DNA of 32,752 nt from NCBI GenBank assembly GCA_947650005.1, contig CANSTU010000038.1:1-32752 (forward strand). Direction: 5' to 3'. Positions 7,709 to 15,850 of this stretch are shown here, piece by piece. Position 1 is the first letter of the stretch. Each line of letters starts with the position of its first letter. The notes beneath the pieces are model-generated. The model did no database searches. It had not been told where the DNA came from and saw nothing but the letters and a program-made list of their open reading frames with translations. Origin of the DNA: an uncultured Lachnospiraceae bacterium. GTDB lineage: Bacteria; Bacillota; Clostridia; Lachnospirales; Lachnospiraceae. The position numbers and the translations under genes are program-made.

Positions 7709-8389
7709 ATGGAAAGTTACAAACAGGAATTTATTGATTTCATGATATCCGCGGATGTCCTCAAATTCGGCGATTTTACGTTGAAAAGCGGAAGAAAATC
7801 CCCGTTTTTCATGAACGCGGGCGGTTATGTGACCGGTTCCCAGCTGCGCAGGCTGGGAGAATATTATGCGAAGGCCATCCACGACAACTATGGGCTGGAT
7901 TTCGACGTCCTGTTTGGGCCGGCCTATAAGGGGATTCCCCTTGCAGTGGCTACGGCTATGTCCATCAGTGAACTGTATGGCCGGGAGGTGCGTTATTGTT
8001 CCAATAGAAAAGAAGTGAAGGATCACGGAGATACAGGGATCCTTTTAGGAAGCAAACTGAAGGACGGCGACAGGGTGGTGGTTATCGAGGACGTTACCAC
8101 TTCGGGAAAATCCATTGAAGAGACGTTTCCTGTCCTGCGCGCACAGGCGGATGTGAAAATACAAGGTCTGATCGTTTCCCTGAACCGCTGCGAGCGGGGG
8201 AAGGCAGAAAAGGGCGCGTTGCAGGAAATAGAAGAATTCTACGGATTCCCTGCCAGGGCTATCGTCAGCATGGACGAAGTGGTAGAATACCTGTATAACC
8301 GGCCCCATAATGGAAAAATTATGATAGACGATGCCATGAAGGCGGCGATCGACGCCTATTATGCGGTCTATGGCGTGAAAGGAGAGTAG
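7709..8389 (+). CDS. pyrE: Orotate phosphoribosyltransferase
   Basis: This 226-residue enzyme makes orotidine 5'-phosphate from orotate and PRPP in pyrimidine synthesis. The PRPP-binding motif VVVIEDVTTSGKS sits at 123-135. The N-terminal FTLKSGRKSPFF segment is typical of PyrE, including the lysine and arginine that contact orotate and phosphate. The length is within the family range. The ATG at 7709 follows AAGGAGA. It leads a run of closely spaced plus-strand genes: two small membrane proteins and an M29 aminopeptidase. No other pyr genes are in the window. Confidence 0.95.
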   Translation: MESYKQEFIDFMISADVLKFGDFTLKSGRKSPFFMNAGGYVTGSQLRRLGEYYAKAIHDNYGLDFDVLFGPAYKGIPLAVATAMSISELYGREVRYCSNRKEVKDHGDTGILLGSKLKDGDRVVVIEDVTTSGKSIEETFPVLRAQADVKIQGLIVSLNRCERGKAEKGALQEIEEFYGFPARAIVSMDEVVEYLYNRPHNGKIMIDDAMKAAIDAYYAVYGVKGE

Positions 8390-8396
8390 GAAGCGG

Positions 8397-8549
8397 ATGG
8401 AGGAAAAAGTATATAAGATCATGCGGGGCGCCGGCGCTGCGAATATCGCGGTTGGCGTGGTGGTTTTGGTGACGGGGATTGTGAGCGGCACGCTGATGAT
8501 TGTGGCCGGGTCAAAGCTGCTTGCGGGAAAGGCCAGGATCCTGTTCTGA
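8397..8549 (+). CDS. Small membrane protein, 50 aa
   Basis: This short gene begins 8 bases after the pyrE stop, at the ATG in GCGGATGG, with GGAGAG upstream inside the end of pyrE. The product has a charged N-terminus, a Gly/Val/Ile-rich hydrophobic segment around residues 14-38 that could form one membrane helix or a hairpin, and a basic C-terminus ending GKARILF. The coding-like composition and tight spacing between pyrE and the next gene support it. I do not recognise a function. Confidence 0.6.
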   Translation: MEEKVYKIMRGAGAANIAVGVVVLVTGIVSGTLMIVAGSKLLAGKARILF

Positions 8550-8570
8550 GGAAAGGGGCGCTTCGTCGGT

Positions 8571-8888
8571 ATGGGCCGTAAATATATTTTTACCAACAAA
8601 CAGGAATCGAAGAGAGGGATCATGTCCACCATTCTGGGGGTGATCGCTCTCGTTTCGTTGTTTCTGGCGATCTATGGAACCTTTTTAAACCGGGGGGAGG
8701 CTTTGGTGAAATACGGGGTGGCCGCCCTGTTTTCCCTGCTCTTTTCCCTGGCTGGGGTGGTTCTGGGGATCCTGTCCAAAATGGAGGAAGACCGTTTTTA
8801 TCTGTTTTCCTATCTGGGAATCGCGTTGAATCTGCTGGTGATCGCGGGAATCAGTTATATCTTATATGCGGGAGTGTATGGAATATGA
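8571..8888 (+). CDS. Small membrane protein (DUF6142-like)
   Basis: This 105-residue protein starts with a short basic segment (GRKYIFTNKQESKRGIMS), followed by three hydrophobic segments around residues 19-39, 47-67 and 77-102. The pattern resembles the DUF6142 family of Lachnospiraceae membrane proteins of unknown function. The ATG at 8571 has GAGGAAAGGGG upstream. Its stop overlaps the next start in an ATGA, so the M29 aminopeptidase is probably translationally coupled to it. No catalytic motif is visible. Confidence 0.7.
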   Translation: MGRKYIFTNKQESKRGIMSTILGVIALVSLFLAIYGTFLNRGEALVKYGVAALFSLLFSLAGVVLGILSKMEEDRFYLFSYLGIALNLLVIAGISYILYAGVYGI

Positions 8889-10954
8889 GGGATGAAATGG
8901 TGATGGAACGTCTCGCCCTTTGCCGAGATAGGCTGGCGCAGATTCCGCAGGAGGGAGGAGAGCTGGAGCCCTCCTTCGGAGGCTACTTCGGGCAGACGGC
9001 GCGCATGGCGGCTCTTTTTTTAGCAGAATATGACTTTGTGGCGCAGGGGGGACTGGAGACGGCTTCCCTGGAGGAACTCGGGGAGAGGAACCTCAGGTTG
9101 TATGAGGCAATCCTTCCGGAGAATTATGCGTTCAGCTATGCCAACCCGTGCTATGCGGTGGATCGGCTGGGCAGGCAGTTCGGACAGATGCTTTCTTTTC
9201 TGCATGCGGAACTAAGGAGCCTCATCGCCTCGGCTTATGAACAGGATGAGGAGTCCATAGCGATCCGTCTGGAACTGTTCCTGGAAACCTACCATGCCTT
9301 TTATGCGGCTGCAAGAGAGGGGGAAGGGCTTCCGCCCGTGACGGAGATCAGGGACATCCTCTATTGGTTTGCCAGCGATTATTCGGAGATCTTTTATGAA
9401 AAGAAGGTGAGGGAGCTCTTCGACTGGAAACAGGATTGCTTCCGGCGGATCATCATGGAAAGCGACCTTTCCGATCTGCGCTATTTATACCGCTTCGGGG
9501 AGTATGTGACGGAAAACGATCTGCGCATGGCCCGCTATCTCAATTCGCTGCCCGAGGAACGTATTGCGTTGATGGCGGCTACCTATACGGAGGGCTACCG
9601 TAAGGGTTTTGAGGTGACGGGAAAGGATATCCGAAAAAAGAGATCGGTCAATATCCGCTCTTTCCTGGGCTTTGAACGGGTGGTGCGCCGGGCCGTGGAG
9701 AATTTTGACGCCTTGGGCCTCCATTCCGTGATTTACAGGGCGCCTGCCAGTTTCCTGGAGGGAAGGAAGCTGGAGAAAATCGGTTACTTCGGCACAATTG
9801 CGAACAAGCAGTTTGAATATGACCATGAATATGATCAGGCGCTTTTCTATGATAAAAAATACGTGAACCACCGTCTGGAAAGCTATCAAAATGCTCTGGA
9901 GGATATGAAGGAACTGGCAGGCGTGCATGCGGGCCCGGCGATCATCGAGCGTTTCGGGGAAGCGCCCTTTGTGCCGGAGAGCAAGGAAGAAAACCTGTGT
10001 TTTGACGATGCAAGTCGGAAGCTGTCCGTGGAATACCAGTCCAGGGCCGGCGAGCTGATGAACGCATATGTGAAGGGGGAAGAACGCAGCTTTACCATCA
10101 TCGCGTTCCCAGGGCCGGAAATCGGGGAACAGTTTGAAGAAATCTTTGACGGAGTGGTCAGGATCAATACCCTTGATTATAAACTGTACCAGAAAATCCA
10201 GCAAAAGCTGATCGACGCCCTGGATCAGGCGGACTTTGTTTGGGTAAAGGGAAAGGGAGGGAATCAGACGGATCTGCGAGTGGCCCTCCATAGGCTGAAG
10301 GATCCTGCCGGGGAAACGAACTTTGAGAACTGCGTGGCGGACGTGAACATTCCCTTAGGCGAGGTGTTTACCTCTCCGCTTCTCGCTGGAACCTGCGGAA
10401 AGCTGCACGTGATGAACGCATGCATGAACGGCCTGAAGTATACGGATCTGGAGATGGATTTCAAAGACGGGATGGTGGAAAACTACACCTGCAGAAATTT
10501 TGCATCCGAGGAAGAAAACCGGAAATTCGTCCGGGAAAATGTGATGGCCCATCATGAGACGCTTCCTATGGGGGAATTTGCCATCGGGACCAATACCACA
10601 GCCTATGTATTTGCGCGCCAGTATGGAATAGAAGAGAAGCTTCCTTTCCTGATTACGGAGAAGATGGGCCCCCATTTTGCGGTGGGAGATACCTGTTATT
10701 CCTATGAGGAGGACCTCGAAACATTCAATCCGGATGGGAAACGGCTGGCCGCCAAGGAAAACGAGGTTTCCGCACTGCGCAGAGAGGATGTGCGCAAAGC
10801 CTATCTGAACTGCCACATGGATATTACCATCCCTTACGATGAATTGGGGGAACTGTGCGCCGTGGCAGCGGACGGCAGCCGGCGGACGCTCATCCGGGAT
10901 GGCAGGTTCGTGCTGGAGGGCTGCGAGGAATTAAACCGGGCATTTGAAGGATAA
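8885..10954 (+). CDS. M29-family aminopeptidase with a long N-terminal extension
   Basis: The protein has 689 residues. The C-terminal half (from about 340) resembles metal-dependent M29 aminopeptidases (AmpS, PepS, aminopeptidase T), which remove N-terminal amino acids in the cytoplasm. Recognisable pieces are PLGEVFTSP, the segment ending GEFAIGTNT, and EKMGPHFAVGDTCYS, which carry the expected Glu, His and Asp metal ligands. Family members are usually about 370-410 residues, so the first ~300 helical, acidic residues are an extension of unknown role. The start at 8885 overlaps the preceding stop by four bases; an in-frame ATG at 8897 is an alternative. It is the last gene of the pyrE run and is followed by a terminator-like hairpin at 11078. 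Confidence 0.82.
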   Translation: MRDEMVMERLALCRDRLAQIPQEGGELEPSFGGYFGQTARMAALFLAEYDFVAQGGLETASLEELGERNLRLYEAILPENYAFSYANPCYAVDRLGRQFGQMLSFLHAELRSLIASAYEQDEESIAIRLELFLETYHAFYAAAREGEGLPPVTEIRDILYWFASDYSEIFYEKKVRELFDWKQDCFRRIIMESDLSDLRYLYRFGEYVTENDLRMARYLNSLPEERIALMAATYTEGYRKGFEVTGKDIRKKRSVNIRSFLGFERVVRRAVENFDALGLHSVIYRAPASFLEGRKLEKIGYFGTIANKQFEYDHEYDQALFYDKKYVNHRLESYQNALEDMKELAGVHAGPAIIERFGEAPFVPESKEENLCFDDASRKLSVEYQSRAGELMNAYVKGEERSFTIIAFPGPEIGEQFEEIFDGVVRINTLDYKLYQKIQQKLIDALDQADFVWVKGKGGNQTDLRVALHRLKDPAGETNFENCVADVNIPLGEVFTSPLLAGTCGKLHVMNACMNGLKYTDLEMDFKDGMVENYTCRNFASEEENRKFVRENVMAHHETLPMGEFAIGTNTTAYVFARQYGIEEKLPFLITEKMGPHFAVGDTCYSYEEDLETFNPDGKRLAAKENEVSALRREDVRKAYLNCHMDITIPYDELGELCAVAADGSRRTLIRDGRFVLEGCEELNRAFEG

Positions 10955-11077
10955 CTCTATGCCAACCTCCTTTAGGCCAGGCCGGATGCACAGGCTATTC
11001 GTGCGTATGGCTTATCTGGCAGCTTAAGAAAATAACGGATATGGCTTCGCTTTGGAGCCAGGCTGATTGTCAACGAA

Positions 11078-11104
11078 CGCCGGGGCATTTTGCCCCGGCG
11101 TAGT
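11078..11104 (+). terminator. Terminator-like hairpin between convergent genes
   Basis: A perfect 10-bp G+C-rich stem (11078-11087 with 11091-11100, loop TTT) is followed by TAGTTTA. The T run is weak. It lies at the end of the M29 gene and right against the convergent AraC-type gene ending at 11105. Confidence 0.6.
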
Positions 11105-11956
11105 TTAATCCTGTTTTTTTCTATAATAAGAAGGGGATTCTCCGAAATGCTTTTTAAAAAGCTTGCTGAAGTGGTAGGCGTCGTCATATCCCACATGCAG
11201 GGCGATGTCCTGAACGCTGATCTCTCTTTCCTGTTCCAGAAGCTGGCGCGCCTTTTCCATGCGAAGGCGTATTAAATGATTGATGGGCGTATCCCCAGTC
11301 TCCATTTTAAATATTTTAGAGATATAAAAAGGGCTCAAATACATGTTTCGGGCGATCTGATCCAGGGAAATTTTTTCATTGTAATGGGAGTCCAGATAGT
11401 CGATGATCTGTTCTACCACATATTTCCGGTTGGTGGATTCAAATTCGCATCCCCTTTCCGCCGCTACCGGCGTCGTAACCTGTTCCCTATATAAAAGAAG
11501 GATCATCTGCGTTACGTAAGCCTTCAACATGAAATAACGTCCTGGTTGGAAGCTGGTGCTTTCCGTGCGGATGGCGGTACATAGCCGGGAAAGGCTGACA
11601 AAGGTCTTTTCCCCCGGATGAAGGATTTTCTCATGTCCAGGAAAATGGATCCGATTAGGCTCCATGTCCCGGATATGGATATCTGTGAACGCCACATAGA
11701 ACTCTTCCATGGGAGCGCGGGGAGAAACCACGGCGCTTTGATGGACCACCCCCGGATTGAAGAGAAGGATATCCCCTTTTTTCACAGGAACCCATTTCCC
11801 ATCCAGCACAAAACTCCCCTCTCCAGAGAGTATGATGGCAATTTCAATGAAATCATGGCTGTGGGGCTGCTCCGGTTCCTGCCGGGAAATCTGGCAGGCA
11901 AACAGGAAGGTGGGGTTCAAGTCCTCGTAGGTCATATCATATTGGATCTGACACAT
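11105..11956 (-). CDS. AraC-family regulator with cupin sensor domain
   Basis: This 283-residue protein has an N-terminal cupin-like ligand domain (about 1-150), with HSHDFIEIAIILSGEG and KKGDILLFNPGVVHQ as its two motifs. The C-terminal AraC domain has two helix-turn-helix units, around LDQIARNMYLSPFYISKIFK and VQDIALHVGYDDAYHFSKLF. Such proteins usually control sugar or glycoside genes in response to a small ligand. The ATG at 11956 has a perfect AAGGAG seven bases upstream; the frame also reads back to a TTG at 11980, which I rejected. It is divergent from the purE operon and transcribed from the promoter at 12010-12038. No sugar gene is adjacent, so its target is unclear. Confidence 0.9.
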   Translation of the reverse strand: MCQIQYDMTYEDLNPTFLFACQISRQEPEQPHSHDFIEIAIILSGEGSFVLDGKWVPVKKGDILLFNPGVVHQSAVVSPRAPMEEFYVAFTDIHIRDMEPNRIHFPGHEKILHPGEKTFVSLSRLCTAIRTESTSFQPGRYFMLKAYVTQMILLLYREQVTTPVAAERGCEFESTNRKYVVEQIIDYLDSHYNEKISLDQIARNMYLSPFYISKIFKMETGDTPINHLIRLRMEKARQLLEQEREISVQDIALHVGYDDAYHFSKLFKKHFGESPSYYRKKQD

Positions 11957-12009
11957 GGCGCGGCTCCTTGGGCTATTCAATCGGAAAAAGGTGATCGGGT
12001 GCGAAGGGT

Positions 12010-12038
12010 ATTATACGCCCAATTGCCGGGGCAGGCAA
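12010..12038 (-). promoter_or_regulatory. Predicted promoter of the cupin-AraC gene
   Basis: Reading the minus strand, TTGCCT (12033-12038) and TATAAT (12010-12015) are 17 bases apart. Confidence 0.65.
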
Positions 12039-12049
12039 GGGGAATTTCA

Positions 12050-12092
12050 GGGAAGCGTCCAGGGCTAATCGAAAGGGCAGGCGCAATGGCGC
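12050..12092 (-). repeat. Partial, diverged copy of the 91-nt core
   Basis: This stretch matches the reverse complement of about half of the conserved core: GGGAAGCGTCCAGGGCT is identical to copy 2, then come six differences, and ATGGCGC ends the match. In all, 37 of 43 positions agree with copy 2. The other half and any long arms are absent, so it looks like a decayed or truncated element. It lies between the divergent araC and purE promoters. Confidence 0.6.
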
Positions 12093-12128
12093 AAAAGTTG
12101 AATTTTTTATTAATTCACCCGGTTAAGG

Positions 12129-12157
12129 TTGCATATCATGAAAAAGTTTAGTAAACT
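12129..12157 (+). promoter_or_regulatory. Predicted promoter of the purE operon
   Basis: TTGCAT (12129-12134) and TAAACT (12152-12157) are 17 bases apart. The ~85-nt leader holds ACGGCC/GGCCGT and the palindrome GCCGCCATGGCGGC (12215-12228) just before the ribosome site. No purine-riboswitch consensus is visible. Confidence 0.5.
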
Positions 12158-12247
12158 GTAACTTGACTAATGATGCGCAGGTTACGGCCTTGTTGGCCGT
12201 ATCTATCTTTTTATGCCGCCATGGCGGCCAAAATAAGGAGGAGAGAC

Positions 12248-12754
12248 GTGGCACAGGTTGGTATAGTGATGGGAAGCGATTCCGATATGCCTGTTATGGC
12301 AAAGGCAGCCGATATCCTGGAGGAATTCGGTATATCCTATGAGATGAAGATTATATCTGCCCACAGGGAGCCGGACGTATTTTTCGATTACGCCAGGACG
12401 GCGGAAGAAAAAGGATTCAAGGTGATCATTGCCGGGGCCGGAATGGCGGCTCATCTTCCGGGAATGTGTGCGGCTATTTTTCCCATGCCCGTGATCGGTA
12501 TTCCTATGCATACCACTTCCCTGGGTGGAAGGGATTCCCTTTACTCCATCGTGCAGATGCCCAGCGGGATCCCGGTGGCCACGGTGGCGATCAATGGCGG
12601 CGCGAACGCAGGACTCCTTGCGGTTAGAATCCTTGCAACCTCGGATGCGGCGCTCTTGGCTCGACTGAAGGACTATAACCTTAAGATGAAGGAGGGCGTT
12701 CAGGAGAAGGACGCCCGCCTGCAGGAAACAGGTTACAGGAACTATACGAAGTAA
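12248..12754 (+). CDS. purE: N5-carboxyaminoimidazole ribonucleotide mutase
   Basis: This 168-residue enzyme interconverts N5-CAIR and CAIR in purine synthesis. The class I signature VGIVMGSDSDMPVM is at the N-terminus, and SAHREPD and the Gly-rich GAGMAAHLPGM segment follow, as expected. I chose the GTG at 12248 because it follows AAGGAGGAGAGAC and starts exactly where PurE homology begins; the frame extends back to 12170 through a palindrome. It heads purE-purM-purN-purD. No purK is visible nearby. Confidence 0.94.
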   Translation: MAQVGIVMGSDSDMPVMAKAADILEEFGISYEMKIISAHREPDVFFDYARTAEEKGFKVIIAGAGMAAHLPGMCAAIFPMPVIGIPMHTTSLGGRDSLYSIVQMPSGIPVATVAINGGANAGLLAVRILATSDAALLARLKDYNLKMKEGVQEKDARLQETGYRNYTK

Positions 12755-12836
12755 GATACACTGGTGTAGACGCGATGCCAAATTGCCGAAGCGGCCTGTG
12801 TCTGTGCCGCGCAGGGCGGCAGGATTGTGAGGAAAA

Positions 12837-13862
12837 ATGGATTACAAAAATGCGGGAGTGGATATCGAAGCCGGTTATAAATCGGTGGAATTGATGAAAA
12901 AATATGTCAAGGAGACCATGCGTCCGGAGGTGCTGGGCGGATTGGGCGGTTTCTCGGGCGCTTTTTCCATGGCGGCTTTTAAGGACATGGAAAAACCTAC
13001 CCTGGTTTCCGGTACGGACGGCGTGGGGACGAAGCTGAAGCTGGCGTTTTTGATGGACAGGCACGACACAGTGGGAATAGACTGCGTGGCCATGTGCGTG
13101 AACGACATCGCTTGTGCGGGAGGCGAACCCCTGTTTTTCCTGGATTATATCGCCTGTGGGAAGAATTATCCGGAGAAAATCGCTTCCATCGTTAAGGGAG
13201 TGACCGAAGGATGCAAGCAGGCAGGAGCGGCTCTGATCGGCGGGGAAACTGCGGAGATGCCTGGGTTTTATCCGGAGGAGGAATACGATTTGGCGGGATT
13301 CGCCGTGGGAATTGTGGATGAGAAGAAGCTGATCTCCGGCGCAGATCTAAAGCCTGGGGATACGCTGATCGGGATAGCCAGCTCCGGCGTGCACAGCAAC
13401 GGATTTTCCCTGGTGAGAAAAGTGTTCGAGATGACCAGGGAGTCTCTGGATACGTGGTACGACGAGTTGGGAAGCACCCTGGGGGAAGCGCTGTTGGCTC
13501 CCACCAAAATCTACGTGAAGGCGCTGCGCAGCGTCCGGGAAGCGGGCGTTGATGTTAAGGCGTGCAGCCATATCACCGGAGGCGGATTCTATGAGAACAT
13601 CCCCAGGATGCTCCCGGAGGGTGTGCGCGCGGTGGTGGAGAAGGACAGTTATGAGGTGCCCGCCATTTTCAGGCTGCTTGCCGCAAAGGGACAGATTGAA
13701 GAACAGATGATGTATAACACCTATAATATGGGAATCGGCATGGTGCTGGCGGTGGATCCTTCCCAGGCTCAGAAGGCCATGGAGGCCATCCGTGCTGCGG
13801 GGGAGACCGCCTATGTGATCGGCAGGACGCAAGCCGGGGAAAAGGGAGTGGAGTTATGCTGA
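12837..13862 (+). CDS. purM: Phosphoribosylformylglycinamidine cyclo-ligase (AIR synthetase)
   Basis: This 341-residue ATP-dependent enzyme closes the imidazole ring of FGAM to give AIR. Visible PurM features are the GGFSGAF segment, [14 protein letters not shown], the [22 protein letters not shown] block and [13 protein letters not shown]. The length is standard. The ATG at 12837 has GAGGAAAA directly upstream, after a GCCGC/GCGGC hairpin. Its last seven bases overlap purN, indicating translational coupling. Confidence 0.96.
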   Translation: MDYKNAGVDIEAGYKSVELMKKYVKETMRPEVLGGLGGFSGAFSMAAFKDMEKPTLVSGTDGVGTKLKLAFLMDRHDTVGIDCVAMCVNDIACAGGEPLFFLDYIACGKNYPEKIASIVKGVTEGCKQAGAALIGGETAEMPGFYPEEEYDLAGFAVGIVDEKKLISGADLKPGDTLIGIASSGVHSNGFSLVRKVFEMTRESLDTWYDELGSTLGEALLAPTKIYVKALRSVREAGVDVKACSHITGGGFYENIPRMLPEGVRAVVEKDSYEVPAIFRLLAAKGQIEEQMMYNTYNMGIGMVLAVDPSQAQKAMEAIRAAGETAYVIGRTQAGEKGVELC

Positions 13863-14452
13863 GGATCGTGGTGTGCGTATCGGGCGGTGGAACCAACCTG
13901 CAGGCCATTATCGACGGGATTGCGGACGGGAGGATCGCGGATACACAGATTGTGGGCGTAATCAGCAACAATGCGGGCGCTTTTGCATTGGAACGGGCTA
14001 AGCTAAACGGTATCGATGCCGCCTGCATTTCCCCCAGAGATTATGAAGACAGGGCGTCTTTTCATAGGGCCCTTCTGGAGCGGGTGAATGAATATGCGCC
14101 GGATCTGATCGTACTTGCAGGTTTCCTGGTCACGATTCCGCCGGAAATGATCCGGGCTTATCCGAATCGTATCATTAACATCCATCCCTCCTTGATCCCT
14201 TCCTTCTGCGGGGTGGGGTACTATGGGCTGAAGGTGCATGAAGCGGCCCTGAAAAGGGGCGTAAAGGTGACTGGAGCCACGGTACACTTTGTGGACGAGG
14301 GGACGGACACAGGCCCCATCCTTTTACAGAAGAGCGTAAAGGTGCATGAGGACGATACGCCGAAGACGCTGCAGCGGCGCGTGATGGAGGAAGCGGAGTG
14401 GGTTATCCTTCCCCAGGCCATTGACCGGATTGCGAGGAAAGAGCGCTTTTAA
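13856..14452 (+). CDS. purN: Phosphoribosylglycinamide formyltransferase
   Basis: This 198-residue enzyme moves a formyl group from 10-formyl-tetrahydrofolate to GAR. The N-terminal [12 protein letters not shown] is the phosphate-binding loop. The catalytic Asn-x-His is in [12 protein letters not shown] and the catalytic Asp in [10 protein letters not shown]. The ATG at 13856 overlaps the end of purM. About 95 bases with a composite hairpin leader separate it from purD. Confidence 0.95.
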   Translation: MLRIVVCVSGGGTNLQAIIDGIADGRIADTQIVGVISNNAGAFALERAKLNGIDAACISPRDYEDRASFHRALLERVNEYAPDLIVLAGFLVTIPPEMIRAYPNRIINIHPSLIPSFCGVGYYGLKVHEAALKRGVKVTGATVHFVDEGTDTGPILLQKSVKVHEDDTPKTLQRRVMEEAEWVILPQAIDRIARKERF

Positions 14453-14471
14453 TCGTGTATGCAGGGGATAA

Positions 14472-14530
14472 GTTTGAAACTTCGTTTCAATCTCCCTGAT
14501 TTGAGCGCGTGCTTTGCACGCGGATAGGTA
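14472..14530 (+). promoter_or_regulatory. Composite hairpin leader before purD
   Basis: A TTGAAAC-TTC-GTTTCAA hairpin (14474-14490) is followed by CTCCCTGATTTGAG, a perfect CGCGTGC-TTT-GCACGCG hairpin (14506-14522) and GGATAGG. The same order occurs at 945-1003 and, in part, at 32689-32752. Lying inside the operon, it could affect purD translation or mRNA processing. Confidence 0.55.
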
Positions 14531-14547
14531 TAAGGATGAGAGGACAA

Positions 14548-15822
14548 ATGAAAATTCTGATTGTGGGAAGCGGCGGCCGGGAACATGCTATCGCGGCTGC
14601 GGTGGCGAAGAGCCCGAAAGCGGATAAAATCTACTGCGCGCCTGGAAACGCGGGTATAGCGAGCCTGGCGGAGTGCGTGGATATAAAGGTGGATGAATTT
14701 GAGAAAATCGCCTCCTTTGCGAAGGATGAGGGGGTGGATCTGGTTATCGTGGGGCCGGATGACCCGTTGGCGGCCGGGCTTGTGGACGTGCTGGAGGCAG
14801 CGGGGCTGCGCGCCTTTGGACCCAGGAAAAATGCGGCCGTTCTGGAGGGAAGCAAGGCTTTCTCCAAGGATCTGATGAAAAAATACAACATTCCCACCGC
14901 AGCCTATGAGACGTTTTCGGATGCGGACGAGGCGGCGGCTTATTTGGAGCAAGCCGATTTTCCCATCGTGTTAAAGGCGGACGGCCTTGCTTTGGGAAAG
15001 GGTGTGCTGATCTGCCGGACAAAGGAAGAAGCCCTGGCAGGCGTGAAGAGCATCATGCTGGACAAGCAGTTCGGCGCGGCAGGAAACCGCATGGTGATCG
15101 AAGAATACATGACGGGTCGCGAGGTATCCGTACTTTCCTTTGTGGACGGAAAGTCCATCCGGATCATGACGTCCGCACAGGATCACAAACGCGCCTGTGA
15201 CAAAGATCAGGGCCTGAACACGGGCGGCATGGGAACTTTTTCCCCGTCTCCTTTCTATACGCAGGAGGTGGATGCATTCTGCCGGAAATACATTTATCAG
15301 CCCACGGTGGACGCCATGGCAGAGGAAGGGAGGCCCTTTTGCGGGATCATCTTTTTCGGGCTGATGCTTACGGAAAAGGGCCCAAAGGTGTTGGAATACA
15401 ATGCCAGGTTTGGGGATCCGGAGGCTCAGGTGGTACTTCCCCGGATGAAAAATGATATCGTCGAAGTAATGGAGGCATGCATTGACGGCAGGCTGGATGA
15501 AGTGGAGCTGGAGTTTGAAGACAACGCGGCGGTCTGCGTGGTGCTGGCGTCGGAAGGATATCCGGTAAAATACGAGAAGGGCCATGTGATCGAAGGCCTG
15601 GACCGGTTTACGGGTGCCGAAGGGTACTACTGTTTCCATGCGGGAACCGGTTTTGACGCTGCCGGAAGGGTAGTCACAAACGGCGGCCGGGTGCTGGGTA
15701 TCACCGCCACGGGTGAGGATTTGAAAACGGCAAGGGCGAAGGCATACGAAGCTGCAGGATGGGTGAGCTTTGCAAATAAATATATGCGTACAGATATAGG
15801 AAAAGCCATTGATGAGGCTTAA
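14548..15822 (+). CDS. purD: Phosphoribosylamine-glycine ligase (GAR synthetase)
   Basis: This 424-residue ATP-grasp enzyme joins glycine to phosphoribosylamine. The N-terminal KILIVGSGGREHAI is diagnostic. The ATP-grasp region includes PIVLKADGLALGKGV, and the metal-binding end of the site is in EYNARFGDPEAQVVLP. I placed the start at ATG 14548, after GAGAGGAC, where family similarity begins; the frame reads back to 14509 through the leader hairpin. The end is followed within 30 bases by the SH3b protein gene. Confidence 0.96.
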   Translation: MKILIVGSGGREHAIAAAVAKSPKADKIYCAPGNAGIASLAECVDIKVDEFEKIASFAKDEGVDLVIVGPDDPLAAGLVDVLEAAGLRAFGPRKNAAVLEGSKAFSKDLMKKYNIPTAAYETFSDADEAAAYLEQADFPIVLKADGLALGKGVLICRTKEEALAGVKSIMLDKQFGAAGNRMVIEEYMTGREVSVLSFVDGKSIRIMTSAQDHKRACDKDQGLNTGGMGTFSPSPFYTQEVDAFCRKYIYQPTVDAMAEEGRPFCGIIFFGLMLTEKGPKVLEYNARFGDPEAQVVLPRMKNDIVEVMEACIDGRLDEVELEFEDNAAVCVVLASEGYPVKYEKGHVIEGLDRFTGAEGYYCFHAGTGFDAAGRVVTNGGRVLGITATGEDLKTARAKAYEAAGWVSFANKYMRTDIGKAIDEA

Positions 15823-15850
15823 ACCACGGACGGTAAAGGGGTTAAAGAGA

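Noticed and set aside
12158-12247. Purine riboswitch before purE
   Set aside because: The leader has two palindromes, but I cannot find the conserved junction bases of a purine riboswitch.
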